Assembly (NCBI GenBank): GCA_964570325.1 | Contig: CAZMXS010000031.1 | Coordinates: 1 to 50,762, forward strand | Direction of reading: 5' to 3' | From: CAZMXS01 sp964570325 | GTDB lineage: Bacteria > Verrucomicrobiota > Kiritimatiellia > CAIQIC01 > CAZMXS01 | DNA: 50,762 nucleotides | Part shown: positions 17,501 to 24,505 of the stretch, one piece after another | Layout of the letters: each line of letters starts with the position of its first letter | Position numbering within the stretch: the first letter of the stretch is position 1 | Made by a program: the position numbers and the translations under genes | Notes under the pieces: generated by a model | The model's input: only the letters and a program-made list of their open reading frames with translations | The model's database searches: none | Told to the model about the DNA's origin: nothing

Positions 17501-17693
17501 GGTCTTGAACACGTCCTATGACCCGGACGCCGACCCCGTGCCGTACCAGCGCGAAAAGCTGCCGCTGATTGCGGTGGAGCGGCGGCGGAACAACTTCGAC
17601 GAGGTCGAGCTGCCGTGGAACCCCGCGGTTGCCATCCGGCAGGCGCGGCGTTGTCTGCGATGCGACTACGGCAAGAAAACCCATACCTGGTAA
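14544..17693 (+). CDS. hydB: hydrogenase subunit HydB fused to GltD/NfnB-like flavoprotein
   Basis: This 1049-residue fusion joins two modules. Residues about 35-120 are a thioredoxin-like [2Fe-2S] domain (C-x12-C..GCMGPC). Residues 150-555 are the NuoF/HydB core, with FMN/NADH motifs LRGRGGGGFPTGIKW and CNADEGDPGAFMDR and the [4Fe-4S] ligands ESCGKCVPC (C486, C489, C492). From C562 the ferredoxin tail usual in HydB is replaced by the cysteine-rich N-terminus of GltD-type proteins (CPAGVC, CQSACPAGVDVPGF, CARVCFHTCEDRC). Two dinucleotide folds follow, VVGAGPAGLS and VVVGGGNAAIDAA, then FAGGDAATGPSSVIEAVAAG. The second module normally binds FAD and NAD(P)H. The fusion could let the hydrogenase use two pyridine nucleotides, or bifurcate electrons. 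The start ATG 14544 lies inside hydC's end and has GGAGG before it. Confidence 0.9.
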   Translation: MNQRINHPADLNALRDQFRPDVVVRLDAAPAAAGTPSQILVCVGGGCLASGSPDICAALRDEIARRGAGYRVKVVETGCMGPCAAGPVAKVMPDGVFYQDLKPADAAEIIDRHILRGEVVERLIHKDQATGRATAHADQIEYFRKQKKIVLRNCGIVDPLRIEDYIALDGYQALAKALSGGKPDEVVETVTQSGLRGRGGGGFPTGIKWSLTRKAKGERKNVVCNADEGDPGAFMDRSVLEGDPHSVIEGMIIAGYAIGGTNGYVYCRAEYPIAIERLNRALDQARAYGLLGRNILGSGFDFDIEIRQGSGAFVCGEETALMTSIEGNRGEPRPRPPFPAHKGLFGLPTLLNNVETFASVPPIIANGAAWYAALGTEKSKGTKVFALAGAVNNTGLVEVPIGIPLGELIYDVGGGMRAGKQFKAAQIGGPSGGCIPKQHLNVPLDYEALIQLGAIMGSGGLIVMDDDSCMVDVARFFLEFVQEESCGKCVPCRVGTKRLLEILDRICNGEGQEGDIEKLIELGNEIKETALCGLGKTAANPVLSTIRHFRHEYVAHIRDKKCPAGVCPGLVRAPCQSACPAGVDVPGFVSLVAEKRFAEALALHRERNPFAAACARVCFHTCEDRCRRAALDAPVAIRGVKRFMVDQEVTIQMPEVRENKQNAARKVAVVGAGPAGLSCAFFLARLGYKPLVFESESRPGGMMVQTIPSYRLPREILAREVRMIENLGVDIQTGRKLGRDFTLKGLREEGYEAVFLAVGAPQGMKLGIPNENIEGVTEAITFLRQYNIRGSVPVGKRVVVVGGGNAAIDAARTALRLGAESVTIIYRRTRDEMPAYAEEIEEAEHEGVQLALLTAPEEIIVERDRVAGIRCKHMKLGEYDRSGRRRPEAEAASEFVIPADQVIAAIGQSLDAAALLGGLEVSLKSNGYFETNPVNGQTSLAWLFAGGDAATGPSSVIEAVAAGEKAAVGMDTLLTGGNHAFWRVDKVLNTSYDPDADPVPYQREKLPLIAVERRRNNFDEVELPWNPAVAIRQARRCLRCDYGKKTHTW

Positions 17694-17711
17694 AACAAGG
17701 AGCTTATTGCC

Positions 17712-19490
17712 ATGCCCAAGCTGATGATCAATGACACCCCCGTGGAGACCCCCGAGGGGACCACGATCCTGGAGGCGGCCAAACAGGTGGGCATCCGGAT
17801 CCCGACCCTGTGCTATTTCGAGGGCCTGCAGGCCATCGGCGCTTGCCGGGTTTGCCTCGTGGAAATCGAGGGGTTTCGCGACCTCGCCGCGGCCTGTGTC
17901 ATGCCGGCCGCCGAAGGAATGAAGGTCCATACCAACAACCACCGCGTGCGCGCAGCACGCAAGATGGTGGTCGAGCTGCTGCTCTCGGAGCACGAGGGCG
18001 ATTGTCAGCTCTGCAATCGCAACCAGGACTGCGAACTGCAGGGCCTGGCGCGCGAGCTGGGGATCAAGGATATCCGGTACGCGGGCGCGAAAGCGCAGAA
18101 GAGCAAGGACGCCAGCACTCCCGCGCTGGTGCGCGACAGCGCCAAGTGCGTCATGTGCCGGCGCTGCGTCACAGTTTGCAGCCAGGTTCAGGGTGTCGCC
18201 GCCCTGTTCCCGCAAGGCCGCGGCTTCAAGACGATTATTGGCCCGGCGTTCGCCCACGACCTGGATTCGGTCGCCTGTGTGCAGTGCGGCCAGTGCGCGG
18301 CGGTCTGCCCCGTCGGCGCGATCTCCGAGCGTGACCAGATTGACGACGTCTGGGCGGCCTTGGACGATTCGAACAAGTATTGTGTGGTGCAGACCGCGCC
18401 CGCGATCCGCGCGGCCTTGGGGGAGTGCTTCGGCTATCCGCCCGGTACGTTGGTGACGGGCAAAATGGCGACCGCGCTGCGCAAGCTCGGGTTCAAGGCG
18501 GTGTTCGACACCAACTTCACGGCTGACCTGACGATCATGGAGGAGGGGACCGAGCTGTTGACCCGATTGAAGAAAGCGTTGGTGGACAAGGATTCGTCCG
18601 TGGCGCTGCCGATGTTTACCAGTTGTTCGCCCGGCTGGATCAATTTCGCGGAATACTTCTATCCGGAGATTCTGCCAAACTTGTCCACTTGCAAGTCGCC
18701 CCAACAGATGATGGGCGCGATGATCAAGACGTACTACGCGAAGAAGATTGGGCGGGATCCGAAGGATATCGTGGTGGTTTCCGTCATGCCCTGTACCGCG
18801 AAGAAATTTGAAGCGCACCGGGCCGAGATGAATGCCAGCGGCGTGCCGGACGTGGATATTGTGCTGACGACTCGCGAGTTAGGCCGAATGATCAATCAGG
18901 CAGCAATTGATTTCCGGAATCTGCCGGACGGCCAGATGGATTCACCGTTGGGCCTTTCCAGCGGTGCGGCGGATATCTTCGCCAACACCGGCGGCGTGAT
19001 GGAGGCGGCCCTGCGCACTGCCTATGAAATTGTCACCGGGCGGCCGCTGCCGTTCGACAACCTGCATGTCAAGCCGGTGGCCGGGTTGGACGGCGTCAAG
19101 CATGCTGAGATCAAGATCGAGGGCACGCGGCCGGAATGGTCGTTCCTGGAGGGGGCGACGTTGAAAGTGGCGGTGGCGCACGGTCTGGGCAACGCGCGCA
19201 AAGTGATCGAGCAGATCAAGCTGGGGCAGGCCGAATATCATTTCATTGAGGTGATGACCTGCCCCGGCGGCTGCATCGGCGGCGGCGGCCAGCCGCGGAC
19301 GACCAACGACAATGTCCGCAAGGCGCGCATCGCGGCCATCTACCGCGAGGACGAAGGGAAGAAGCTGCGCAAGTCGCACGAGAACCCCGACATCAAGAAG
19401 GTCTATGAGGAGTTTCTCGGTCACCCGCTCGGCGAGCTTTCGCATAAATTGCTTCACACGCATTATCACCGCAAGGCGCTGGTTAAATAG
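17712..19490 (+). CDS. hydA: [FeFe]-hydrogenase catalytic subunit HydA
   Basis: The 592-residue enzyme makes or uses H2. All three H-cluster motifs are present: L1 TSCSPGW (C305), L2 MPCTAKKFEA (C361) and L3 MTCPGGCIGGGGQP (C517, C521). N-terminal clusters are a plant-type [2Fe-2S] (CYFEG..GACRVC), a His-ligated [4Fe-4S] (HEGDCQLCNRNQDC) and two [4Fe-4S] (CVMCRRCVTVC; CVQCGQCAAVCPVGA). This is the layout of NAD-linked multimeric hydrogenases (HydABC/HndABCD), including bifurcating ones. It lies 18 bases after hydB with a ribosome site AAGGAG. Maturation genes hydE, hydF and hydG are not in the window, so activity depends on genes elsewhere. Confidence 0.97.
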   Translation: MPKLMINDTPVETPEGTTILEAAKQVGIRIPTLCYFEGLQAIGACRVCLVEIEGFRDLAAACVMPAAEGMKVHTNNHRVRAARKMVVELLLSEHEGDCQLCNRNQDCELQGLARELGIKDIRYAGAKAQKSKDASTPALVRDSAKCVMCRRCVTVCSQVQGVAALFPQGRGFKTIIGPAFAHDLDSVACVQCGQCAAVCPVGAISERDQIDDVWAALDDSNKYCVVQTAPAIRAALGECFGYPPGTLVTGKMATALRKLGFKAVFDTNFTADLTIMEEGTELLTRLKKALVDKDSSVALPMFTSCSPGWINFAEYFYPEILPNLSTCKSPQQMMGAMIKTYYAKKIGRDPKDIVVVSVMPCTAKKFEAHRAEMNASGVPDVDIVLTTRELGRMINQAAIDFRNLPDGQMDSPLGLSSGAADIFANTGGVMEAALRTAYEIVTGRPLPFDNLHVKPVAGLDGVKHAEIKIEGTRPEWSFLEGATLKVAVAHGLGNARKVIEQIKLGQAEYHFIEVMTCPGGCIGGGGQPRTTNDNVRKARIAAIYREDEGKKLRKSHENPDIKKVYEEFLGHPLGELSHKLLHTHYHRKALVK

Positions 19491-19509
19491 GGAGCGTTCA
19501 ACATTCCGG

Positions 19510-19605
19510 GTTCAAGGTTCGGCGTTCAAGATTCAAGGCTGATGGAAAGCGGCGAAGGGGCGGGTTCGCCCAACCTTGCTCAACTTCGAACTCGGAACCT
19601 TGAAC
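19510..19605. repeat. TTGAAC-type inverted repeat in hydrogenase operon
   Basis: GTTCAAGGTTC at 19510-19520 and GAACCTTGAAC at 19595-19605 are perfect 11-bp arms, extended imperfectly to about 25 bases. They enclose about 70 bases with a smaller hairpin. It lies between hydA and the TM1266-like gene and may partly terminate or stabilise the operon transcript. A relative lies at 11512-11555. Confidence 0.75.
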
Positions 19606-19634
19606 TCTGAACTCGAAATAAAAGGAGTCCGGCC

Positions 19635-19892
19635 ATGAAACAAAAGAGGATTGTATTAGGCATCCAGATCACCAACCGTGTGCAGCATGCGGGCGCCGTG
19701 CAGAAGCTGTTCACCGATTACGGTTGCTACATCAAGACCCGCTTGGGCCTGCACGAGGTGGACGAGCAGACCTGTTCGCCCAACGGCCTGATCCTGCTGG
19801 AACTGGCCGGCGACCCGCGGAAAGGCCGCGAATTATCCGCCCGCCTCGCCAAGGTCAAGGGCGTGCAGGTGAAGCAGATGGTGTTCGACTGA
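19635..19892 (+). CDS. TM1266-type iron-only hydrogenase system protein
   Basis: The 85-residue protein begins KRIVLGIQITNRVQHAGAVQ, ends VKGVQVKQMVFD, and fits the ACT-like 'iron-only hydrogenase system regulator' family (TM1266). Members are encoded beside [FeFe]-hydrogenase or maturation genes; a regulatory role has been proposed but is poorly tested. It has no DNA-binding motif of its own. AAAGGAG precedes the ATG by about 10 bases. A 144-base spacer with a long inverted repeat separates it from hydA, so it may be expressed at a different level from the structural genes. Confidence 0.88.
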   Translation: MKQKRIVLGIQITNRVQHAGAVQKLFTDYGCYIKTRLGLHEVDEQTCSPNGLILLELAGDPRKGRELSARLAKVKGVQVKQMVFD

Positions 19893-19958
19893 TATCCCGA
19901 TTGAGCCGTGTAAATGCGGGTCTAAGGGCAAAAAAACCGCATCGTTGATTATATCGCT

Positions 19959-20140
19959 TTATCCGGCAATGACTGGCCGTGGCGCGCACACGGTGCTGTC
20001 GAGAATCAGCGCGTCCTTCGTGATCCTCTCCGCCTCGATCAGGCGCCCCGCCAACCCCACGGCGGCACTTCGCAACTGCTTGTGGTGTCGCGGCCGGAAC
20101 TTTCCGAAGAATCGCGTCAGCCCGCATCGCCTTGCGGACT
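19959..20140 (-). pseudogene. possible transposase remnant
   Basis: The minus strand reads a 56-residue stretch containing RFFGKFRPRHHKQLRSAAVG and ending DALILDSTVCAPRPVIAG before a TAA at 19959-19961. The ALILDSTV segment resembles the strand carrying the first catalytic aspartate of IS4/IS5-type DDE transposases. There is no start codon, ribosome site or downstream catalytic region. It sits between two convergent genes, a common place for decayed insertions. The identification rests on this short match only. No other gene was seen in 19893-20153. Confidence 0.3.
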
Positions 20141-20153
20141 GACTTCCCCCCGC

Positions 20154-21485
20154 TCAGCGGCGCGCCGGCCGGGATTGCAAGGCCAGCACGGCCAGCGCCG
20201 TGGTGTAAATCCGCCCGCCGGCCGCGCTCCAGCGATCACCTCCCGCCCAACTGCCCCGCTCGGAACCCGACCGGGTCTGGGTCGCCAGCAGGCGCTGCCG
20301 AACGTGGGTCGTCAATTGGCGCCGGCCGGATTCGTCGCCGGCGGCATGCATGGCCATGGCCGTGAAATAAGTGCGGTAAAAATCAATCGGGCCGGCCGAT
20401 GGTAACGCGGCCGCGGCTGACATTGCCTGCTCGGCCTGGCGGACGATTTCCGCCGGTCCATTTCCCCGCCGGGAGGCATGTGTCAGACACAGCGCCCCCA
20501 TGGCGGTCAGCGTCTCCGCGCCGTATGGGAAATCGCCTGGTTCGCGGTACCCGGTACGACCCGCCGCGTCCATCCGCGTCTGCCACCACGCCACGCCGCG
20601 CGCGGCGGCGTCGGCGCAGTTGGTCCAACCCGCCTCTTCCGCCTGGAGCAGGGCCAGCAGCGGCCACAGCGAGGCCGCGGTGTTCGCCGCATCCGCCGGC
20701 GCGCGGGTGTAGCTCCAGCCGCCGGCAGGCGACTGGGTCCGCTGAATGTAGGCCAGCGCCCGGTCCAGCGCGTCCTTGAGCGCCGGTGAGGGAGCGCGGT
20801 CATAGGCGGCCAGCAGAGCCCAGGTCGCGAGGCCGTGATTGTAAACCGCACCGGAAAAATACGGACCGAAACGGCCGTCCGCGGCCTGTTGCCCGAGCAG
20901 GAACGCCACAGCGCGGCCGATGGCCGGATCGTCGGTGGCTGGCGTATCCGGATTTTCAGCGGACAGCAGCGCGGCGAGCGCAAGCGCCGCCAGCCCCACC
21001 TTGTAGTTGCGCTGCGCGCCCCACCGGGCGGGATCCCAGGCCCCATCCGGCGCCTGCGCGCGCGCCAGCCAGTTGAGCGCATCCCGGACTGCTCGCGCCT
21101 GTGTGTCGCTGCTCGTTTCCGCCGGCCGCGCGACTGGCCGCCACAACATGGCCAGCACGCCGGCGAGCAGCAGGCCCGCCAGCGCGGCGGCGAGCTTCCA
21201 TCCGCCGGACCAGGTCCATGCGCCTTGGCGCGCCGGTCCCCAGGCATCGGCTGGCAAACGGGCCAGGATTGTGGCGCTCAAATCCCGATCGGCGGGCTGA
21301 TCAGCGTCCGCGCGTAACCGCGCCATGACCTCGCGGCCGGCGGCAATTGCCGCGCGACATACGGCGCATTCCGCCGCATGTTGTTCCAGTCGAGCGGCTT
21401 GGTCTGGCGACATTTGTCCGCAGATGAATGCGGTCCGTTCAGCCGGCTTGGGGCAATTCCCCGTCAACTTATTGTCGTTGCTCAC
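20154..21485 (-). CDS. anti-sigma protein with squalene-cyclase-like outer domain
   Basis: The 443-residue protein starts at GTG 21485, preceded by GGAGGAATT; the longer open frame upstream lies inside the sigma gene. Residues 1-50 form a zinc-binding anti-sigma domain (H36-x3-C40-x2-C43, HAAECAVC). A membrane helix follows at about 97-114. Residues 128-443 carry repeated prenyltransferase/squalene-oxidase motifs: LARAQAPDGAWDP, LLGQQAADGRFGPYF, RTQSPAGGWSYT, and a late TALAVLAL helix. The last domain would lie outside the cytoplasmic membrane as an alpha-barrel. It overlaps the ECF sigma gene by 17 bases. I infer that it holds the sigma factor and releases it on an external or membrane-lipid signal; no catalytic DxDD was seen. 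Confidence 0.85.
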   Translation of the reverse strand: MSNDNKLTGNCPKPAERTAFICGQMSPDQAARLEQHAAECAVCRAAIAAGREVMARLRADADQPADRDLSATILARLPADAWGPARQGAWTWSGGWKLAAALAGLLLAGVLAMLWRPVARPAETSSDTQARAVRDALNWLARAQAPDGAWDPARWGAQRNYKVGLAALALAALLSAENPDTPATDDPAIGRAVAFLLGQQAADGRFGPYFSGAVYNHGLATWALLAAYDRAPSPALKDALDRALAYIQRTQSPAGGWSYTRAPADAANTAASLWPLLALLQAEEAGWTNCADAAARGVAWWQTRMDAAGRTGYREPGDFPYGAETLTAMGALCLTHASRRGNGPAEIVRQAEQAMSAAAALPSAGPIDFYRTYFTAMAMHAAGDESGRRQLTTHVRQRLLATQTRSGSERGSWAGGDRWSAAGGRIYTTALAVLALQSRPARR

Positions 21486-21999
21486 GGAATAATTCCTCCA
21501 GTTGCTGGAGCGCCAGGTGCATGCGCGATTTGACCGTCCCCAGCGGGATGCCGAGAGCGACGGCGATTTCGCTATAGTCGAAGCCATGATAGATATGCAT
21601 GACCACCACGATTCGCAATTTCTCCGAAAGCGCATCCAATGCGGCCTGGATGTCGAACCCGCGGTCCGCCGATTGCGCCTCCGCGGCTGGCGGCATCCGT
21701 CTCAATTTCTCATGCAACTGTTCTCGCCGGCGCATTCGGCGCCGGCTGTCAATCCACGCATGCCGGGCCAGCGTGAAGAGAAATGTGGCAAACTTCGCGC
21801 TTGGCCGGTATTGACGACGATACCGGAACAGCCGCACGAATGTTTCCTGCACAAGATCATCCGCATCATTATAAGCGCCCAAGCGCCGAAAAAAGTTCAG
21901 CAGGCTGTCTTGGTGGCGGCGAACCAGGAGCACGAACGCGTCCTGATCGCCATGCTGGGCCGCGCACATAAGTTCGACATCGTGAAGCTGATCCATCAA
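21469..21999 (-). CDS. ECF RNA polymerase sigma factor
   Basis: The 176-residue protein has region 2 (AFVLLVRRHQDSLLNFFRRL, DADDLVQETFVRLFRY, FATFLFTLARHAWIDSRRR) and region 4 (ALSEKLRIVVVMHIYHGFDY, EIAVALGIPLGTVKSRMHLA) of ECF sigma factors. It lacks region 3, as expected. It is followed at once by the anti-sigma gene (overlap 17 bases). A TGAACC element on the minus strand at 22033-22028 is 28 bases from the start codon and could be its own -35, which would give a nearly leaderless message or mean that ATG 21996 or a later start is used. Confidence 0.95.
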   Translation of the reverse strand: MMDQLHDVELMCAAQHGDQDAFVLLVRRHQDSLLNFFRRLGAYNDADDLVQETFVRLFRYRRQYRPSAKFATFLFTLARHAWIDSRRRMRRREQLHEKLRRMPPAAEAQSADRGFDIQAALDALSEKLRIVVVMHIYHGFDYSEIAVALGIPLGTVKSRMHLALQQLEELFREQRQ

Positions 22000-22027
22000 A
22001 TTGCTGAATAGCCCGATACGGCAAAAC

Positions 22028-22076
22028 GGTTCAACGGGAAAATCCTGATATTTCGGCGATTTGCGCTGAACCTTTT
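22028..22076. promoter_or_regulatory. divergent TGAACC elements, candidate ECF promoters
   Basis: On the minus strand TGAACC(G)TTTTGCCGT reads toward the sigma gene (from 22033). On the plus strand TGAACC-TTTTGGCTGT reads toward the secreted partner (22067-22082). The shared TGAACC-TTTTG block in both directions suggests that one ECF factor drives both units. The -10 elements are not clear. Confidence 0.5.
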
Positions 22077-22118
22077 GGCTGTCTGCGGCGCTTATATCTG
22101 AACAAAAGGAGTAAAAGC

Positions 22119-23267
22119 ATGAATCGAAACATCATAATGGTTGTCTTGGCGGCCCTGGTCGCGGTCTGCTGTGCGGCGGCAGGCGCGTTGGCGACGGACG
22201 ACGTGAGTCCCGAAACGGTTCTCCGCCAAGGCATTGAGTGGCTGGTCGCACAACAGAACACCAACGGCTACTGGTCCAATCCGGAGTTCCCGGCGCTAAC
22301 GGCCCTGCCGCTTTGGGCGCTGGTCAAAGGGGGATACACCAACCGCGAGGTCATTGACAAAGCGGTTCAATACATCCTCGCCTGCGCTCACCCGGATGGC
22401 TCAATCTGGAGCCAGCCGGCCATCCAGCAGAAAGGCGGCGGGCTGGTCAATTACAATACGGCCATTTGCATGGTGGCATTGCACGCCGTCGGCGACGCGG
22501 CGCTTGTACCCTATATCCAGCGGGCCCGAACGTTCTTGGCCGGCAACCAGCATTTGGGCGACGACATCTATCGCGGAGGAATGGGTTACGATCCGGATAC
22601 CGGCCGGCCGTACGCCGATTTATCCAACTCCTCCATCGCATACGAGGCGATGCGCCTGACGGAGAATGTCGAAGACCTGCGCCGCGACGGTGAAAAGAAG
22701 GCGGATCTTGATTGGCGGGCCGCGCAGGAATTCATCCAGCGCGTGCAGAATCGCCCGGAAAGCAACGATCAGCCTTGGGCCGATGACGACCCGGAGCAAA
22801 AGGGTGGATTCATCTACAAGCCCGATGCCAGCCAGGCGGGCACGCTTACCAACGCTGCCGGCAAGGTCTGTTTCCGGTCCTACGGCAGCATGACCTATGC
22901 CGGCCTGCTGAGTTTCATTTACGCGGGTGCGGACCCGACCGATCCGCGCGTGACAGCGGCCTTTGACTGGAGCGTTCGGCATTGGTCCCTGGCGGAGAAT
23001 CCGGGGATGGGCCAGCAGGGCCTGTATTATTTCTACAATGTATTGTCCAAGGCGCTCGCTCTCTATGGCAAGGAGCGGTTCACAGGTCCGGACGGACGGG
23101 AAATCGCCTGGCGCGGGGAATTGGTTAACAAGCTGGTGGAATTGCGCCGGCCGGGCGAAAACGGCACCGTGTATTGGGTCAACAGCACCGGCCGCTGGTG
23201 GGAAAGCGATCCGGTGCTGGTGACCTCCTATGCGCTGTTGAGTCTCGAGCATGCGTTGCGGAAATAG
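22119..23267 (+). CDS. secreted squalene-cyclase-like repeat protein
   Basis: The 382-residue protein starts with a signal peptide (MNRNIIMVVLAALVAVCCAA, cut near ALA/TDD). The mature part is an alpha-barrel of prenyltransferase/squalene-oxidase repeats: LVAQQNTNGYWSNPEF, ILACAHPDGSIWSQP, LSNSSIAYEAMRL, YGSMTYAGLLSFIYAG, and VTSYALLSLEHAL at the end. It resembles the outer domain of the anti-sigma protein encoded across the divergent promoter. No acid motif of true cyclases (DxDD) is visible, so catalysis is doubtful. AAAGGAG precedes the ATG by 8 bases. It could be a ligand-binding or decoy partner in the sigma/anti-sigma system. Confidence 0.85.
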   Translation: MNRNIIMVVLAALVAVCCAAAGALATDDVSPETVLRQGIEWLVAQQNTNGYWSNPEFPALTALPLWALVKGGYTNREVIDKAVQYILACAHPDGSIWSQPAIQQKGGGLVNYNTAICMVALHAVGDAALVPYIQRARTFLAGNQHLGDDIYRGGMGYDPDTGRPYADLSNSSIAYEAMRLTENVEDLRRDGEKKADLDWRAAQEFIQRVQNRPESNDQPWADDDPEQKGGFIYKPDASQAGTLTNAAGKVCFRSYGSMTYAGLLSFIYAGADPTDPRVTAAFDWSVRHWSLAENPGMGQQGLYYFYNVLSKALALYGKERFTGPDGREIAWRGELVNKLVELRRPGENGTVYWVNSTGRWWESDPVLVTSYALLSLEHALRK

Positions 23268-23291
23268 CCGATAAGCAAAGAGGAGGAGTCC

Positions 23292-23951
23292 GTGTTCGGT
23301 AAATCGCGTTTGGTTTGCGTGGGTTGGCTGTTGCTGGTTTTGAGTGCGGGCGCCGCCGGCGCCTATGACAACGGCGACTGGCAGTTCTGGAATACGGATT
23401 CGGCCGAATACGGCTTCGCGGACCAGTGGAAAGCGCGGGTGGAAAGCGAATTCTACTTTGGCGATGACATGAGCGACTTTTTTTACTGGCACATTGACAC
23501 CGGTGTAGCCCGCAAACTGGGCCAGCATCTGGAACTGGGGTTGTTCTACCGTTACCTCCGCGAGAAAAAGAGCGACGGGTGGGAGTACGAGAATCGCCCG
23601 CACGCGAATGCCACGGTGATGGGCAACTTGGGGCCGCTGGCATGGTCGGACCGGAACCGCTTGGAGTTCCGCGCCCGCGAAAGCGCCGACAACTCCTGGC
23701 GTTATCGTAACCGGCTGCGGTTGTCGCCGACCGCGGCTTGGACCTCGCTCAAGATCCAGCCGTATGTAGACGACGAGATCTTTTACGATTTCGATGCCCG
23801 CGAGATGAACCAGAACCGCGCTTCGGCTGGTGTTTCATTCAAGCCCGCTAAATGCTTCAAACTGGAAATTTACTATATGCTGCAAACTACCTGGAAAGCC
23901 GGCTGGATCCAGGCCAACATCATCGGCACACAGGCGAAGTTCAATTTTTAA
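23292..23951 (+). CDS. DUF2490-like outer-membrane beta-barrel protein
   Basis: The 219-residue protein starts at GTG 23292 behind AGAGGAGGAG and has a signal peptide (VFGKSRLVCVGWLLLVLSAG, cut near AGA/YDN). The mature part alternates polar and hydrophobic residues with many aromatic ends (FWNTDSAEYGF, WKARVESEFYFG, LEIYYMLQTTW, IGTQAKFNF). It ends in phenylalanine, as outer-membrane barrels do. The WQFWNTDSAEY...WKARVESEFYF start fits DUF2490. It lies 24 bases after the secreted cyclase-like gene, implying one transcript and a link to the envelope stress or signalling system next door. Function unknown. Confidence 0.8.
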   Translation: MFGKSRLVCVGWLLLVLSAGAAGAYDNGDWQFWNTDSAEYGFADQWKARVESEFYFGDDMSDFFYWHIDTGVARKLGQHLELGLFYRYLREKKSDGWEYENRPHANATVMGNLGPLAWSDRNRLEFRARESADNSWRYRNRLRLSPTAAWTSLKIQPYVDDEIFYDFDAREMNQNRASAGVSFKPAKCFKLEIYYMLQTTWKAGWIQANIIGTQAKFNF

Positions 23952-24070
23952 GCGATCGGCCCAAGTGGACCAGCGCCCGGCTTTATGTCCGCCCGCCCAT
24001 TTGCGCCCGATTATTTACGAATACACGCCTCTGCGCTTTCCGGCGACCTGAATAGAAAGACCAAGCGCCG

Positions 24071-24177
24071 CTTATAGCGTATTTTTTATGGCAAAAAAGC
24101 GCGCCTAAGGCCAAAAAAGAGCCGCTCCACATTGCTAACCGACCTAACAGCAATAAGTTGTCGACGATAAGCGTCGG
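24071..24177 (+). repeat. dispersed repeat, copy A
   Basis: This aligns along about 105 bases with 30857-30957. Shared blocks are CTTATAGC, AAGCGC, AAGGC, AGCCG, TCCA, ATAAGTT and GACGATAAGCGTCGG. The 3' end is a small hairpin (CGACG-ATAAG-CGTCG). It lies after a convergent-free 3' gene end. It may be a REP-like or non-autonomous mobile element, or a structured RNA. Confidence 0.7.
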
Positions 24178-24182
24178 AATTT
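24157..24182 (+). repeat. 26-bp direct repeat, left edge of insert
   Basis: The 26 bases start GTTGTCGACG and end GTCGGAATTT. They are identical to 25961-25986 and include the 3' end of dispersed repeat copy A. Between the two copies lies the AT-richer methyltransferase/transposase segment. Confidence 0.85.
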
Positions 24183-24203
24183 ATTCAGGAACAATTCCTG
24201 AAT
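24183..24203. repeat. inverted repeat at insert edge
   Basis: ATTCAGGAA and TTCCTGAAT are perfect 9-bp arms around CAA, beginning exactly where the 26-bp direct repeat ends. It could be a transposon-end or terminator hairpin. Confidence 0.6.
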
Positions 24204-24505
24204 TGCGGGATTGGCGCGCTGGAATATACTCTTCATTGGATGACTTCCTCATATTACATGGGGCGGCATGATGGCCTACCTCGCTTTGCGAATTATAGCG
24301 CGTGTCACCCCGACTTGTCGGGGATGGCTTGGAGGTCATCCTCTGATTTGGGAGCGCCTCCCGCTGAAGGCAGGGAGGCTCGGCGAGCGTCGCGCAAGCG
24401 CTCGCTCGCCTCCCCGCCATTCATCGGGAACAAAAGGTATTCGCCTGCGGCGCCACGCGGCGCGGCTGAAGGCGAACGTTCACATTAGAATAAAGGGACA
24501 TAAAT

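Larger units (their letters stand above)
23952..24505. other. intergenic with dispersed repeat and insert edge
   Basis: The stretch holds the 107-bp dispersed repeat (24071-24177), the left 26-bp direct repeat (24157-24182) and a perfect 9-bp inverted repeat with 3-base loop (24183-24203). It also has the hairpin CCCCGAC-TT-GTCGGGG (24308-24323) and GC-rich palindromes up to about 24420. No gene was seen. Confidence 0.6.
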
